The notes beneath the pieces are model-generated. The model was not told the DNA's origin. It did not search any database and saw only the letters and a program-made list of their open reading frames with translations. From Microdochium bolleyi (Eukaryota; Ascomycota; Sordariomycetes; Xylariales; Microdochiaceae): a stretch of DNA of 64,000 nt. The DNA lies in the NCBI GenBank assembly GCA_001566295.1, contig KQ964254.1:806001-870000 (forward strand), given 5' to 3'. The position numbers and the translations under genes are program-made. Below, in pieces: positions 1 to 10,986 of the stretch (position 1 is the stretch's first letter; each line of letters starts with the position of its first letter).

Positions 1-1104
1 GCAGTAAGTCGCTCGGCCCACTATATTTGCACCGCTATCAAGACTAACGTAATTATAGCTCACTGGTACTCTGGATGGCTACATGGACGAGCTCTACCGG
101 GCGGCAAACCCCGAAGCACGCTGGAAGAACGACACTGGCAAAGCTGTGTCACCGCCACAGTGGCCCGCAATCCAGGCATTGGCATTGGATAGCTCGCCAG
201 CTGCCTTTGCAAAATTGGAGACGCTGGTAAAGAGCATGGTTCAGAAGAAGGTCCGCATCCCGCTCATCCGGCGAGCCCTGAAGGAGGGCGACTACAAATT
301 CAGCTTCGACACGGAAGATGTGCACATCGACGAAGGCCAGCCAGTTGTCCTCGATCTCGTGAGTCCCCCTCCAATTGACCGAGGTACAGAACCTGCTACA
401 GAGATTCATGACTAACAGAAATAATCCCGTAACAGACCGCTGCCGAAGAGCATGCAAGCAACGAGGAGGCCAAGAAGTTCCTCCGCATGGCGTTCCAGTT
501 CAGGATCGCCGACAAATTCAACGCGTTCTTGCCTCAGGGCCTGGCTTCACTCTCGCTGACGGCGATGATCAAGTTCATCGCGCAGATGCAGAACCCCCGT
601 CGCGGTCACGCCTCCCAGGGAAAGCTCAAGAGAGTCCGCCTCGACTCCACGCCCGAGGGCTACGCAAACTACATGGCGCCGATGAGGGTGGCCTGGATCA
701 GCAAGCAAGTGAAGACGCTCAAGAAGAAGGACCAGAACAAGACCTACAACGAGGACATGCTGCGGCCCGAGGTGCACACCTACCTCACGCCCACGTGGGA
801 CCAGTTCGTCGCGTTCCCCATGACCTGGAAGATCCGCTTCGACGGATTCGGCCCGTCCGACTACGCGACGTACGACAAGGACACCAAGAAGATGCTCGAG
901 CCGTACGGCGTGGTCAAGTACGCCGCGCCCCTCCCGGACTACCTGCCTCCCTGGTACCAGCCCGTTGGGCCGTCGTCTGTCGGCGGCTCGTTCGCGACTG
1001 TCGCTTGTACCTGCGCCGCGGGCCCTGGTGCGGGCCATGGCGAGAAGGGTGGCGCCAAGTCTCATGTTACGCCGGTGACGAATGGATGCGGCATGTCGCA
1101 TTAA
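1..1104 (+). CDS. Ppo-type fatty-acid oxygenase (linoleate diol synthase family), C-terminal part, cut by left edge
   Basis: Three exon pieces are visible: 1-3, 59-358 and 436-1104. The introns are 4-58 (GTAAGT, branch CTAAC, TAG) and 359-435 (GTGAGT ... CAG), both phase 0. The product resembles the C-terminal P450-like domain of psi-producing oxygenases/linoleate diol synthases. It has a LDGYM segment at the K-helix position, an EGQPVVLDL strand, then LSLTAMIKFIAQMQN, QGKLKRV, YLTPTWDQF and FPMTWKIRFDGFG, which match the family's usual closing block. These enzymes dioxygenate and isomerise C18 fatty acids to oxylipin hormones (psi factors) on intracellular membranes. Where a working P450 domain has the haem-thiolate motif (HACLG-like) this protein has LPQGL, so the Cys ligand seems absent, as in PpoC/10R-dioxygenase types. 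The N-terminal dioxygenase domain lies outside the window. The family call is from remembered motifs; confidence is moderate. Confidence 0.6.
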
Positions 1105-3178
1105 CGCGATGGAGTCTGATTTGACTGGCTTGCTCGGCGTTTGACTCAGACTGAATTTGTCTATTTTTAAATTCACGTCTTATAAAGCTTTGTATAGTAA
1201 TGCTCATTGTGATATACAAAAGATGGAGATTCAAGATTACTCTACCCAGTAGTTGCATATGGTTTCAGCCGAACCGGAGCCCCAGAGCTTTCACAGAAAG
1301 ACGAGGACAGCGTGTCTCCGTCTTTACTCGGCAGTTTGCCTTTACCCGCAGACCCTGCGAGTAAACAACTGCAACCATTGACACACACTGTTTTCGCGCG
1401 TCTTGCACAGTTATGCACTGTTTTTCTTTTCTTTTCCGCCAGGGGTGTGGGCGCTGTTTTTGTTTAAGCCAATATCCACCCGCATAAACCGAGCTCTCAG
1501 ACGTAGTGTACATTTTGTTACAGCTTAGGAAATGACAAACGTAGATCATGGTAGACACAACGACTTTCTGCATTTCGTGCCCGAGGTGTTTTGTATCATC
1601 CCTCCATTATTTAATTGTGACAGCATTCATAGTGGAATCTAGCATGATAATGTACTCCCTTAGTGGTATATCTGATGACTTGAGCCCACTATGCCGATGC
1701 AGGGGTGCGAAGTTGAAGAGGTCTAGAGGTCGAGAGACCAGTTTACCGATATCACACGTCGGCACTCCATAGGCAGTTACACAGCATCACGTCCGAAGCC
1801 ATTCAGCCGTCTTACAGCGGGTCAGTCAGCTCGACGCCGCAAGGACGTGAAACTGTGAGCGCAACTCTCCTGCACCTGAGAGTGTAGGAGTCCTAGGTAG
1901 CGACGTCGAGACCATCCAACTACAATATCTAATCGTGTGCAGCTTAGTCTTTCACTGTCGGATAGTCGCATGATCTCGCCCGGTTGCCTGCAGGGTGGTG
2001 GTCCCCTCACTCGGGCCGATCATTCGACTTGGTGGTACTGCAGCCTGCCTATCTACCCGTCATCTGCCGGCATTGCCAAGTGGCACAAATTCGTTATGTC
2101 GTAACCCTTGATCCCCCGATGAGGAATGCAGAACAAGTACGGGCACGCTTTTTATTGCCCGGATGCCGGATTTAGCTGAGACGCCGTCAAGGTCTTGTCA
2201 ACAGCTTGGCACGACCTTGCTAGATCCATAAAAATCGATGGGACTGGGATATAAGCTCTAGACTCATTCTTAGTATTTATTGTGGTCCCATGTACGGAAA
2301 GGTCTGTTCTTGGCCTTTATGTTTGAGGTTGCCGGAAATTACACATCAGGGTCTCGCGACCAGTTCAGGATGATGACGAGAGACCTTTCAAGAGGAAGTC
2401 CAGTACGCATTGCGCGAAAGTGAGGCTTCGGAACCTAAACATCACTCACTTGACTCGAAGCACAGCTGGAAGGCTGCCACCTGCTTCTGCCGAGAATCAT
2501 ACTGTTCAGCATGCCGGCTGCCGAAGTCGTGGATCATGACGATTGCGGGGAAGAGGTATCACTCAACCGAACCTCTGCATGTTGGTCTCGGACTTGTCAG
2601 ATCTCATTCTTGACTCGATGTTGTGGTCTGCCGTGGCCAGCTTGATACGCCGAATCCATTTTCCCAACCCAGAGCCCATCACTCCATTTTTGGGTCCTGC
2701 ATAGCGCGAAGCCGTTTGTCGTCTAACCTTGGCTCCTGCAGGAAACCTACTTGGGTGTGATGCGGTTGTACAAAGTGGCTGGGGTCAAAGGGAAGCACGA
2801 ACTCTAAAGTCTGGATGAATCAAAGAGTGTGCACAGACGATGGGCCGTCTCGAGTAACACGTGGTGGGAATGCCTGTTGCGGTTTCCCGAGGGAGGTCAG
2901 TGTGGTTTGAATCCACTACAGGCCTGCTCAGACATTATATAATCTTCCGATGGAGCAGCATCTTCTCTCTCGTTGACGTCGCCAAACTTCTCATGGCAAC
3001 GCCGGTGGCGAAGAGGTAATCCCTGCTCGGCACACAGACACACACACACACCACACCGTGGCCGTCCAATCACATGAAAATCTCACCTGAACAACAAAGT
3101 GCAGAGCCACGGCACCTCATTGGCTCCCAGGACGCCCTCCCGAACATACAATCAACCTCAACCACATATACAGCAACC
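1105..3178. other. Intergenic, no gene seen
   Basis: About 2 kb with only short, compositionally random open frames. It contains the 3' flank of the oxygenase and the upstream flank of the small cysteine-rich gene, with a CA-rich microsatellite near 3040-3058. No tRNA, transposon ends or conserved coding pattern was recognised. Confidence 0.5.
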
Positions 3179-3565
3179 ATGTGCCGCGACATCTGCGTCC
3201 TCTACGTGTGCTCGGCATGCGGCGAGCGGCTCTCCGAGACCACGACGAAACAATGGTGCCGCGATGCCCGTCGGAAGGGCAACTTCGGCCGCTGCATCGC
3301 AGGGGTCAGTCGCATAGAGGACGAGTCGCGCCGAGAGGAGTGCCTTGCGTGTACGGAGCTCCGCGAGCAGCAGATGGCGCAGCTGGAGTTGAGGGACTTT
3401 GCGGTTCGGCGGCTGGGGTGGAGAAGCAGCAAGGGCGGGAAGACCGGAGAGGCAGTCAATGGCCATGGCGGGCGTGGTGAAGGACAAGTCCAGAGACAGT
3501 ATAGTGACGGTGGTGTAGTTGGCGATGAGGAGGATGGAGATTCTGGGTACGGGTACTCGTGGTAA
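3179..3565 (+). CDS. Small cysteine-rich hypothetical protein (128 aa)
   Basis: The chosen ATG (3179) has an AACC context, and the protein becomes cysteine-rich immediately after it; an upstream in-frame ATG at 3074 would add 35 residues of unconvincing composition. The first 58 residues hold eight Cys (2, 6, 11, 14, 27, 39, 55, 58), arranged as CxxxC, CxxC and a closing CxxC. This resembles the small, intracellular, putatively metal-binding proteins that are common and unnamed in filamentous fungi. The rest is Gly/Asp-rich and probably disordered. There is no signal peptide or membrane segment, and no function can be assigned. It sits alone, about 0.9 kb before a large orphan gene on the same strand. 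Confidence 0.5.
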   Translation: MCRDICVLYVCSACGERLSETTTKQWCRDARRKGNFGRCIAGVSRIEDESRREECLACTELREQQMAQLELRDFAVRRLGWRSSKGGKTGEAVNGHGGRGEGQVQRQYSDGGVVGDEEDGDSGYGYSW

Positions 3566-4494
3566 GGAGCAGGTCTTGTTGCCATGGAGTGTCGTCCGAG
3601 ATGAGATAATTAGTCGCTCAATATCAACAAGAGGCGACCAACACCAACACCCCCCTGCATCTTCGCTAAGCCAGCCTTTTGGTCTACTACGTGCCTTACC
3701 TTTGGACACCGGAATGAAGTAACGATTGTCACCTGATAAGGGCAGAAGGCAGAGGAGAACTGCAATCACAAACGGACACGGGCCAGGGTGGACCCAGGAC
3801 GCGGCCGGCAGCAATCCGACAGGCCAGCAGTCGGGCCGCCCTGCGAGCCGCCTCAGGTGGCCTTGGCGGGGTGGGGCCCAGGCGGGTGTTGGCAATTTGG
3901 GCGCCAACATCGGCCGGGGGGTATAAAAAAGCAACACTGGCATCACCACCGCTTCCTCGCCTCCTTGCTGGCCCCTTTCCCACACCAACAGGAGCGAAGG
4001 CACGTCGCAAGCCGAGTTGATATCAGAAAGTGACTGGTCGCGCCTAGGCTGGCAGAGGTATGCATGCTGGTGCCATCCGTCCAGTCAGCAGTCAGCAAGA
4101 ACGCCAAGAGGTTACAGCACTTGTGAGCTCCAGCTCTCGCAAATGATTGCCCGGGACTCGACCTTGCATGCTGCAGTCGTCGTCAAGGGCCCAGGCCGGC
4201 TTCAGAACCGTTTCCCGTTTGCTTTCTCGGCCCGAAAATGAGGAGGTTGCACTTGCCTCAGGCATCTACTTCTTTGCAAGGAAGGAGCGACATGAACAAT
4301 AATCTCTACACCAGAGCATATATGAAAATTCAGATTCTTCTCCATTGTCACTCATACAAGACGGCACCCTAAACGGGCCCTCTTTGCCGGCAGTCACGAG
4401 CAAGGGCATCATCAGTCCAGCCTGTTCCCAGGGTAATCGAGCTGAGGACAGAACGGATCAACAAAGCGCGACCTGGCACGCGTCCACCGCCGAC
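3566..4494. other. Intergenic / promoter and 5' leader of the 4495 gene
   Basis: No convincing gene. A TATA-like element lies at 3921-3931. The frame is open upstream of 4495 only back to a TTG at 4345, without an in-frame ATG, so this stretch is read as promoter plus a long leader. Confidence 0.4.
3921..3931 (+). promoter_or_regulatory. TATA box candidate
   Basis: GTATAAAAAAG follows a GC-rich stretch and is the only clear TATA match before the 4495-7611 gene. It would imply a leader of roughly 500 nt, long but not rare for fungal regulatory genes. Inferred from sequence only. Confidence 0.35.
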
Positions 4495-7400
4495 ATGGAC
4501 GACCCAAAACATCAAGCCTCCGAGGCTTCTCTCCCCCCACAGGGCGAGAACAACCACAACGTCTTTCAGCAGGCTGCCGAATTTGCTCGCTGGTCTGAAG
4601 AGCTGCGTCTTGATGAGATGGCTGCCACCAAGCTGTACGACAAGAACCACGACAAGATCATGCAGTTACTCGGGACGAACCCCACACTCTACATTGAGCT
4701 TCTCAAGATCATTTGCGACAACAAGAACCTGAGACAGGAGAAGGCACTGAGGAACTATCAGGACAAACTTACACAGTACACGCAGAGCCACAAGAAGCAG
4801 TCAGAGGACCCCAAGCAGAGCAGCCAGCACGTCAAACCACACATGTCTCCGGCACCTCCGCCGGCCAGCATGCCCTCGCCTATCTCGGCCCTCCCACAAG
4901 ACACGTCGAGATGTAACAGCCTATTGTTAGACAGCATAGAAGTGGTCTCCCCAGAACCGTCACCAGAGACACGCCCTGAAGACCCGCCCGACGCAGTGGC
5001 CGATGCGGCATCTACCAGCAAGGACCAGCAGACCCGGGAAAGCCCGCGGCCGGCTTCCACGCCAGCGTTTTCTGCCGCCGCGCCGAGCAAAGGACCAGAA
5101 ATGGCAGATGACAAACCACGTAGCGCTGCGTCATCGGCCAACAATCAAAATGACGAGGCGCCGAAGGACATGAACTCGAACAAACGTCCTGCCTCCCCCG
5201 ATCCCCAACTGCAGCCAGCAGCAAAGCGGCCGAAGGAGCACAGCTTTTCGCAGGCAACGCCGGCGAAGGCAGCTGACGAACAAGGTGGACCGGATCACAA
5301 GAAGAAAAAGAAGCAGAGCCTCAAGGCGACCAATGCTACGCCACTTACAGATCGAACTATCACGTTCGATGAGGTAGCGAACAACCAGACCCACTACGAC
5401 ACCATCGTAGAATATCCTCCAGGGTGTGGCAACTACTACATTTTGTTTTGCAAGGAGCATAGTGTCCATTTCAAGTACAAGTCGCCCATTGGTGGCGCTG
5501 CCAAACATCTGTACAGCCCACTGCACGGCGAGCCTGAAAAGTATTGGCCTCGTGCTGTCGAGTTGCTGGGCTATCTCGTCACAGGATGTAGCGATCTGCT
5601 GAAGACCGAGCACAACCGCAAGGTCGAGGAAAAGTTCGAGTCAGGGTACGTCCCCCAAAATCAAAGGTCAAAGTTCTTGCCGCCAAAGGGCCCAGCACAA
5701 GCGAAGCCGCCCGCGCCTCCAGCAGCCAAGGCACAGATGCAAACACCATCTACACCCAAGCCTCCAACTCCGGCCCCTTGTGGCAGACTGAAGAACATCA
5801 CGACACCGCCCTCGGCGTGGTCTAGCGGCATATTCTACCCTAAGACGTTCCACATCTACCAGGCGAAATGGGGTACTGGAAATGGTGCTACTTATTATCC
5901 CGTCATGATCCTGGGCTGGGATTCTCAGGCGGACAGTGGACTTGGCGGTACACTCAATGACACCCAGCTCCTCGACGAAGGGGGGGACCCGCCGGGTTGT
6001 TATCGATACGACCAGCCCGTTGAGAAGATCATCGGTTGGGAGGACGAATATGAGGATGGCGGTCCCAAGGTTGCGTCGCGCAAATTCCCTGTTCTCTTCT
6101 TCGATACACAGAAGTCAGCCGCATGGGTATACGGCCGCAGCTTGAAGAGATATCCCCTCTACGAGGATCTGCAGGACCAGAAGGAGCGAAAGAAACAGCT
6201 CGAGGTCCGTAGATGGATCGCCCGCAGAGAGGGGTTTACGACATGGGAAGAGCGTCAGGCTGCTCAACCCCGGGCAACGTTCAATGAGGGCCGTCGTAAT
6301 CTTCCCGCGGACGAGAGCTCTCCCCAGATTTCCGGCACGCGATCGCCTTCTGTTGCAACGCCTCTAGAGCAGTCTATCCCCATGACCAATCATGAGGATG
6401 ACGTCGATGGCGGTAGTGAAGCCATGGATATGGACGACTCGGACTCTAGTCTCGATTGCGAGACGTCCCAAGATGCAGAGCTTAGAAAACTGCTTGTGAC
6501 GGCAGGCGAGATCCCTGGAGATAATGACTACACTGATTCGCAAGAGACGGCCGACCCCGACCTCGATATGGCGGACACGGCCTCGCCCTCGAAGGCCTAT
6601 CGGAAGTCGTTCATCTCGACCCGCAGCGCCGATAAGAACGACCCTGCATCTGCAGAAGCCTCCGGCCGACTGAGATACGTGAACCTCGAAGACCACAGCG
6701 CAGCCGCGAATGTAAGCTGTGGCATATCCCAGGCTCAGTCACTCTCGGAACAGGCATTGAATGAATCTCCCCAAAAGCTTCAGACAAGTCCAGTCCAGAC
6801 GAGCCAGGCCACAACCTCGGCAAGCGTTCCTACAGCTATCGCGTCCACGTCTGCATGTGCACAAGAGGGCAGTACATTGGATGAGACTACACCGGCAGTG
6901 TTTAAACCAGAGTCGCAATCCCTTCGCGACAGTTCGAAGCCGGCAGGTCCAGTGCACGAGGAGCCGGCTCGTCCTGCGGCGGCAATCGACAAAGAATGTA
7001 CAGCTGCCAACAGGACTGCTGGCACCGCTGATGCAGCGAAAGCTACAGACGAGGAACATCATGAACGTATGCCTGCAAGCGTGAGTAGTCCCAGGTCTGA
7101 TTTTGGCCATACGGGCAGAGCTGCGCCAGTGGCGCACTTTCCGACGTCAGAGCTGCCGCAAAACCCGAGATGGGAGGCCATGTCGCGAGAAGCGGCGTCA
7201 GCGATATCGGCTACAGCATCAGCATCAGCATCACCAGCGCCGTCTACTACGGCCTACTCGCACGTCGAGTTTAGCGTACAGCTCTACAGCCGCGGAACAA
7301 CGCACTGGGAGAAGACAAGCCCGGATGTCCCCAGTATCAAGCTTGTAAGCAAAGGTGACGTATTGATGTCGGCAGACAGTGCTGTTGAGGTTGTAGTCCG

Positions 7401-7611
7401 GCCCAGTGCGGTACGGACGTTTATGCGGAAGCCTTACGGGACGGACAACTACAAGATGGTGCTGCTGCCGACTGAGAATAAGGAGCAACCGGCACACTTT
7501 GTATTTGGGCCCGGGCCGGGCAGCCGGGGAGAGTCCGGCAAGAGACAATCGCGGCGGTTTGTGCAGTGGATCCAGCACGTCAACCCGAGCCTGGTCGCGC
7601 TGGACGAGTGA
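4495..7611 (+). CDS. Large fungal orphan protein (1038 aa) with two conserved blocks in a disordered frame
   Basis: A single exon; ATG 4495 is the first in-frame ATG (upstream the frame is open only to a TTG). Residues 20-95 form a helical, charged N-terminal segment. About 95-285 is Pro/Ser/Ala-rich with a basic KKKKK patch (likely nuclear targeting). About 290-395 is a compact block with a Cys-His pattern (YYILFCKEHSVHFKYK ... GAAKHLYSPLHG), like a zinc-finger module seen in fungal chromatin-type proteins. About 445-580 is a second block (IYQAKWG ... YYPVMILGWD ... FPVLFFDT) that looks PWWP- or Tudor-like in character. About 580-900 is acidic and disordered, and about 920-1038 is a final structured block. 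A nuclear role is plausible but inferred. No enzyme motif was seen. Confidence 0.75.
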   Translation: MDDPKHQASEASLPPQGENNHNVFQQAAEFARWSEELRLDEMAATKLYDKNHDKIMQLLGTNPTLYIELLKIICDNKNLRQEKALRNYQDKLTQYTQSHKKQSEDPKQSSQHVKPHMSPAPPPASMPSPISALPQDTSRCNSLLLDSIEVVSPEPSPETRPEDPPDAVADAASTSKDQQTRESPRPASTPAFSAAAPSKGPEMADDKPRSAASSANNQNDEAPKDMNSNKRPASPDPQLQPAAKRPKEHSFSQATPAKAADEQGGPDHKKKKKQSLKATNATPLTDRTITFDEVANNQTHYDTIVEYPPGCGNYYILFCKEHSVHFKYKSPIGGAAKHLYSPLHGEPEKYWPRAVELLGYLVTGCSDLLKTEHNRKVEEKFESGYVPQNQRSKFLPPKGPAQAKPPAPPAAKAQMQTPSTPKPPTPAPCGRLKNITTPPSAWSSGIFYPKTFHIYQAKWGTGNGATYYPVMILGWDSQADSGLGGTLNDTQLLDEGGDPPGCYRYDQPVEKIIGWEDEYEDGGPKVASRKFPVLFFDTQKSAAWVYGRSLKRYPLYEDLQDQKERKKQLEVRRWIARREGFTTWEERQAAQPRATFNEGRRNLPADESSPQISGTRSPSVATPLEQSIPMTNHEDDVDGGSEAMDMDDSDSSLDCETSQDAELRKLLVTAGEIPGDNDYTDSQETADPDLDMADTASPSKAYRKSFISTRSADKNDPASAEASGRLRYVNLEDHSAAANVSCGISQAQSLSEQALNESPQKLQTSPVQTSQATTSASVPTAIASTSACAQEGSTLDETTPAVFKPESQSLRDSSKPAGPVHEEPARPAAAIDKECTAANRTAGTADAAKATDEEHHERMPASVSSPRSDFGHTGRAAPVAHFPTSELPQNPRWEAMSREAASAISATASASASPAPSTTAYSHVEFSVQLYSRGTTHWEKTSPDVPSIKLVSKGDVLMSADSAVEVVVRPSAVRTFMRKPYGTDNYKMVLLPTENKEQPAHFVFGPGPGSRGESGKRQSRRFVQWIQHVNPSLVALDE

Positions 7612-8720
7612 TGTTGCTTCCAGAAGAGGAAGAAGAGGAAGAAGAGGACGAGGGAGAAGCAGAAGAAGTCGGTTGATGCTTTGTACATTGTTTCCTTGCA
7701 GGACAGATACCCCAATAGCAGAGTTGTAGGACAGCGTCGAGAAAGCCGTGTGGTTGTTTGTGATTGCAGGCTGAGGTCCGCTCGCAAGGTGCGCCTCGAC
7801 TGTCGGCATGTGACGCCCCGCATTTGCTGGGCCTCTGCATTTTGACATCTGACAGCGGGCTCCGGTGGGTGGGGGTGTCCCGGCTCTGGTATGCAAAGAC
7901 CCGGGCAGCAAGCATGGCAAAGAGACGGGCATAGGCCGCAGCTGTCGAGATTGCAGTACTGAGCAGAGACTTGTCGGGCAGGCGTTGCTGTTGTTGTGAC
8001 GGGGACTTGGTGTCAATACGCAAGGGACCACACGACACAGAAAGAGAAGAGAGAGAGAGCTAGGGCGGCGGCAGGCGGGCGTGTGTGCGTGCGCGAGGCA
8101 GCGAGCGACAAACAAGCCGGACTCGGCCTCCTCGGGACTCGACCTCGACACACACAAGAAGAGCACCAAGGCGCTACTCTGGCCCTCGGGACATCTCACT
8201 TTCCCTTTCGTATCTCTTCCTTATCTTCTCAGCTTCCCGTCCTGCCCTCCGCAGCAATTGTCACGACTGTTCCCTGTGCGACTGGCGACGACGACGACGA
8301 CGACGACGACACCATTCTGCGCGACTGCGACAAGGACACGCTGTTTTGCGCCTGCGCGCGCACACGCACATGACCAGCGGCGGCATTGAGCTGGAGCAGC
8401 TCTGGTCGAGACGCCTGCCTTGATGGCGGCCATAGTGAGTCCTGCCTAGTGCGTGCTGCCTTGGTCGGCGGGCAGCGCCAACCCATCCCCAGCCCACGTC
8501 ATCGCTGCACTGCACCGCTCCCCACTGCCCGACGACACGGCACTGCACTGCTCTGCACTGCACAACATCCCCCTCGCTCCCTCGCTCCCTCGCTCCGGAA
8601 TCCCCGTCCCCGTCCCCGTCCCCAGACACAGAGCGCCCCTTCCTGTGCATTGCATGGAGCGACCTTCGCCAGACTGACCCAGAGCCGCACGTCCCCGCGC
8701 GCCCGCAGGAGACTCCCTGG
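7612..8720. other. Intergenic / leader of the peroxin gene
   Basis: Begins with a purine-rich AAGAGG tract (7621-7670) just past the stop codon. It also holds a (GAC)8 microsatellite (8287-8310) and CCCCGT repeats (about 8601-8625). The pyrimidine-rich sequence from about 8180 to 8720 fits a promoter and 5' leader. No gene seen. Confidence 0.45.
8287..8310. repeat. (GAC)8 microsatellite
   Basis: Eight perfect GAC units in the leader region upstream of the DysF peroxin gene; non-coding as read here. Confidence 0.9.
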
Positions 8721-10986
8721 ATGGACCACATGTCGACCCCAAAGCCGACTCCCCGCAACTCCGACCTCGACGCCAGCACCCCAAACACCACCACCACACA
8801 CAGCTCCCATCATGACACGCCCACCTCGACGTCGTCCGCCGCCGCGCCTGCCCTCCCCAACTATGCGCCGCCCACCTACGCCTCCTTCTCGCCCGCACAC
8901 CTAGCCACCGCCTCCTCCGCCGCAAAGCGCCGCTCCACCATCCTCGTCCACCAGAAGTCGCCCCTCCTGCTCGCCACCCCGCCCCAGGTCACCCGTGCCC
9001 TCGCCTACAGCCATCCCTTCCTCCTCCCGCTCAACAAGCTTGCGGGCCTGCTCACATGGACCACCGCCGACCCCTGGGAGAGTTTTCTCCTGCTGGTCGC
9101 CTTCTGGGCCTCCGTCCTCTACGGCGACATCCTCATCCGCCTCGCCGGGCCCATCGTTACCGTGCTCGCCCTCATCGGGGGCATGTATGGCAGACGCTAC
9201 AGCCCGCTATCGAGCAGCGGCTGGGCCGAGCACCCGAGCAACCTCAACAGCCACACCGGTGGCCTCGGCAGCAGCGGCAACACCAGCAGCAACAAGAGCA
9301 AGGGCGGCAAGAATGGCAGTGGCGGGAGTGGCGATCCTGCCAGCACGACCGGCCACACGCGCGCGGGCAGCGAGGCGACGAGCACGCGGCACCAGAAGAC
9401 ATTGGACGAGATCGTCGAGACTCTTAAGGTGTTCACGACGCGGTGCAATATCCTCCTGGAGCCCCTGCTCGAGATGACCGACTTCCTCTCGACCTCGCGC
9501 ACGGCCACCAGCGCAACCACCCGCCCGGCGCTGACGACGCTGTTCGTCAGGCTGCTCGCCATCACGCCCCTCTGGATCGCCCTGACGCTCCCGCCCTGGC
9601 GCATCATCAGCACCAAGCGCGTGGCGCTGATAGTCGGCACGATCCTGCTGTCCTGGCACTCTCCACCTGCGCGCGTGTCGCGGACGCTGCTGTGGCGTAG
9701 CGCCGCGGTGCGTCAGATCGCCGGCTGGATCACGGGGCTCGAGTTCGACCGGCCGACCATCGCTGCCACTTCCGCTGCCACGGCTCAGAACGGCTCGTCG
9801 TCCGCGTCGTCAAAGAAGCACGCCAGCAACGCCGCCTCTGCGCTCACCGCCGCCCTCCAGCGCGGGCGCCGGCGGCAGCCACAGTCGAAAGACCCCGGCG
9901 TGCGGTTCACGTTCATCCTGTACGAGAACCAGCGGCGCTGGGTTGCGTTGGGCTGGACGAGCAGCCTGTTCGCGTACGAGAGAGCGGCGTGGACGGATGA
10001 GCAGAACCACCCCCTCCCGTCAAAGGACGAGTTCGAGCTGCCCGAGGTCGAGGGCGCGCCGGCTAAGTGGCGCTGGGTGGAGGGGAGCCGGTGGCGCGTG
10101 GACGGCGTGCCGGACCCGGAGGTCACAGATTATGATACGGAGGCGGGGAAGATGGGGTGGATCTACTATGACAACAAGGTACGGTTTATCACGATGCCAC
10201 TTCTGCTGTATACACGCGGAAGCTATGTGATGACAAGATACTGACCATTGTCTTGGCGAACAACAGTGGCAGTTTGGTCGCCGCGGGCTCGACGGATGGG
10301 GCCGCTGGACGCGCAGGAGGAAGTGGTACCGCGACGCCGAGCTCGTCGAGAAGACCGAGGACGACTATGCCGCACAGGACCAGGCACAGACCGGTGCCGA
10401 CAGCAGCAACAACAGCACATCCGCCACGTCGCCTCCCCCGCCGGCGCTCCCGCCGCGGTCCAGCTCGGTCGGCCGGCGGCGGTCGTCCGCGGCACAGCAA
10501 GGGGCCGACGGGGCCGGGGAGCTGTCGTCGTCGCTGCCGAACCAAGGCTACGGCTCATTGGCATCCTCGCCCGAGGTAGACAGGTCCAAGACGTTCCAAA
10601 ATCGTCATGATAACAACAACAGCAGCGACGCAGCGGGGAGTAGCAGTACAGCCTCGACAAAGTCGCGCTTCCGCTTCCCGACGCCAACGCTGCGCAGGCG
10701 GGCCACGGGCGGCAGCGTGTCGAATCACCAACAGCAGTCCTCCACATCCTCCCAGACCAATGACAACAGCAGCAGCACCAGCAGCAGGCCACGACGCACT
10801 AGCAACGCGAGCAGCCTGGGCGGTAGCGGCAGCGGCCGGACGGCGGGGGCCGGGGAGCGGGACTACACGGACGACGACAGCGGGTTCGGCAGCCTCACGC
10901 CCGCGCTGGAGCTCGAGATCCAGGGCCACCACAAGGAGCTCGGGAGCTGGGGCGTCGGCGACGATGTGCAGATGGGGCTGGAGTGA
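8721..10986 (+). CDS. DysF-domain peroxin (Pex23/Pex30-32 family), ER-peroxisome membrane protein
   Basis: Exons 8721-10178 and 10267-10986, with a phase-0 intron (GTACGG ... CTGAC ... CAG); 725 aa. Residues 1-100 are Ser/Thr/Pro-rich. Hydrophobic reticulon-like segments follow at about 110-170 (LLTWTTADPWESFLLLVAFW, then IVTVLALIGGMYG) and about 270-340. The dysferlin-type domain runs from about 393 to 505, starting VRFTFILYENQRRW with WRWVEG and GWIYYDNK. It is split by the intron and closes with WQFGRR and RRRKWYRD, the classic DysF ending, which confirms the splice. The tail (about 510-725) is Ser-rich and disordered. Family members shape ER subdomains where peroxisomes form and control their number and size. 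Which paralogue (Pex30, 31 or 32 type) cannot be told. It converges on the Ufd1-type gene. Confidence 0.88.

Noticed and set aside
2880..2930. Possible tRNA TPsiC-like sequence (GTTTGAATCCAC)
   Set aside because: No matching acceptor, D or anticodon arms could be folded around it.
3158..4003. 281-codon minus-strand frame opposite the small cysteine protein
   Set aside because: Composition is Pro/Arg/Leu-rich shadow of GC-rich DNA and it covers a more credible plus-strand gene and a TATA-like promoter.
4345..4494. Longer start for the large orphan protein
   Set aside because: The upstream start codon would be TTG; the first in-frame ATG is 4495.
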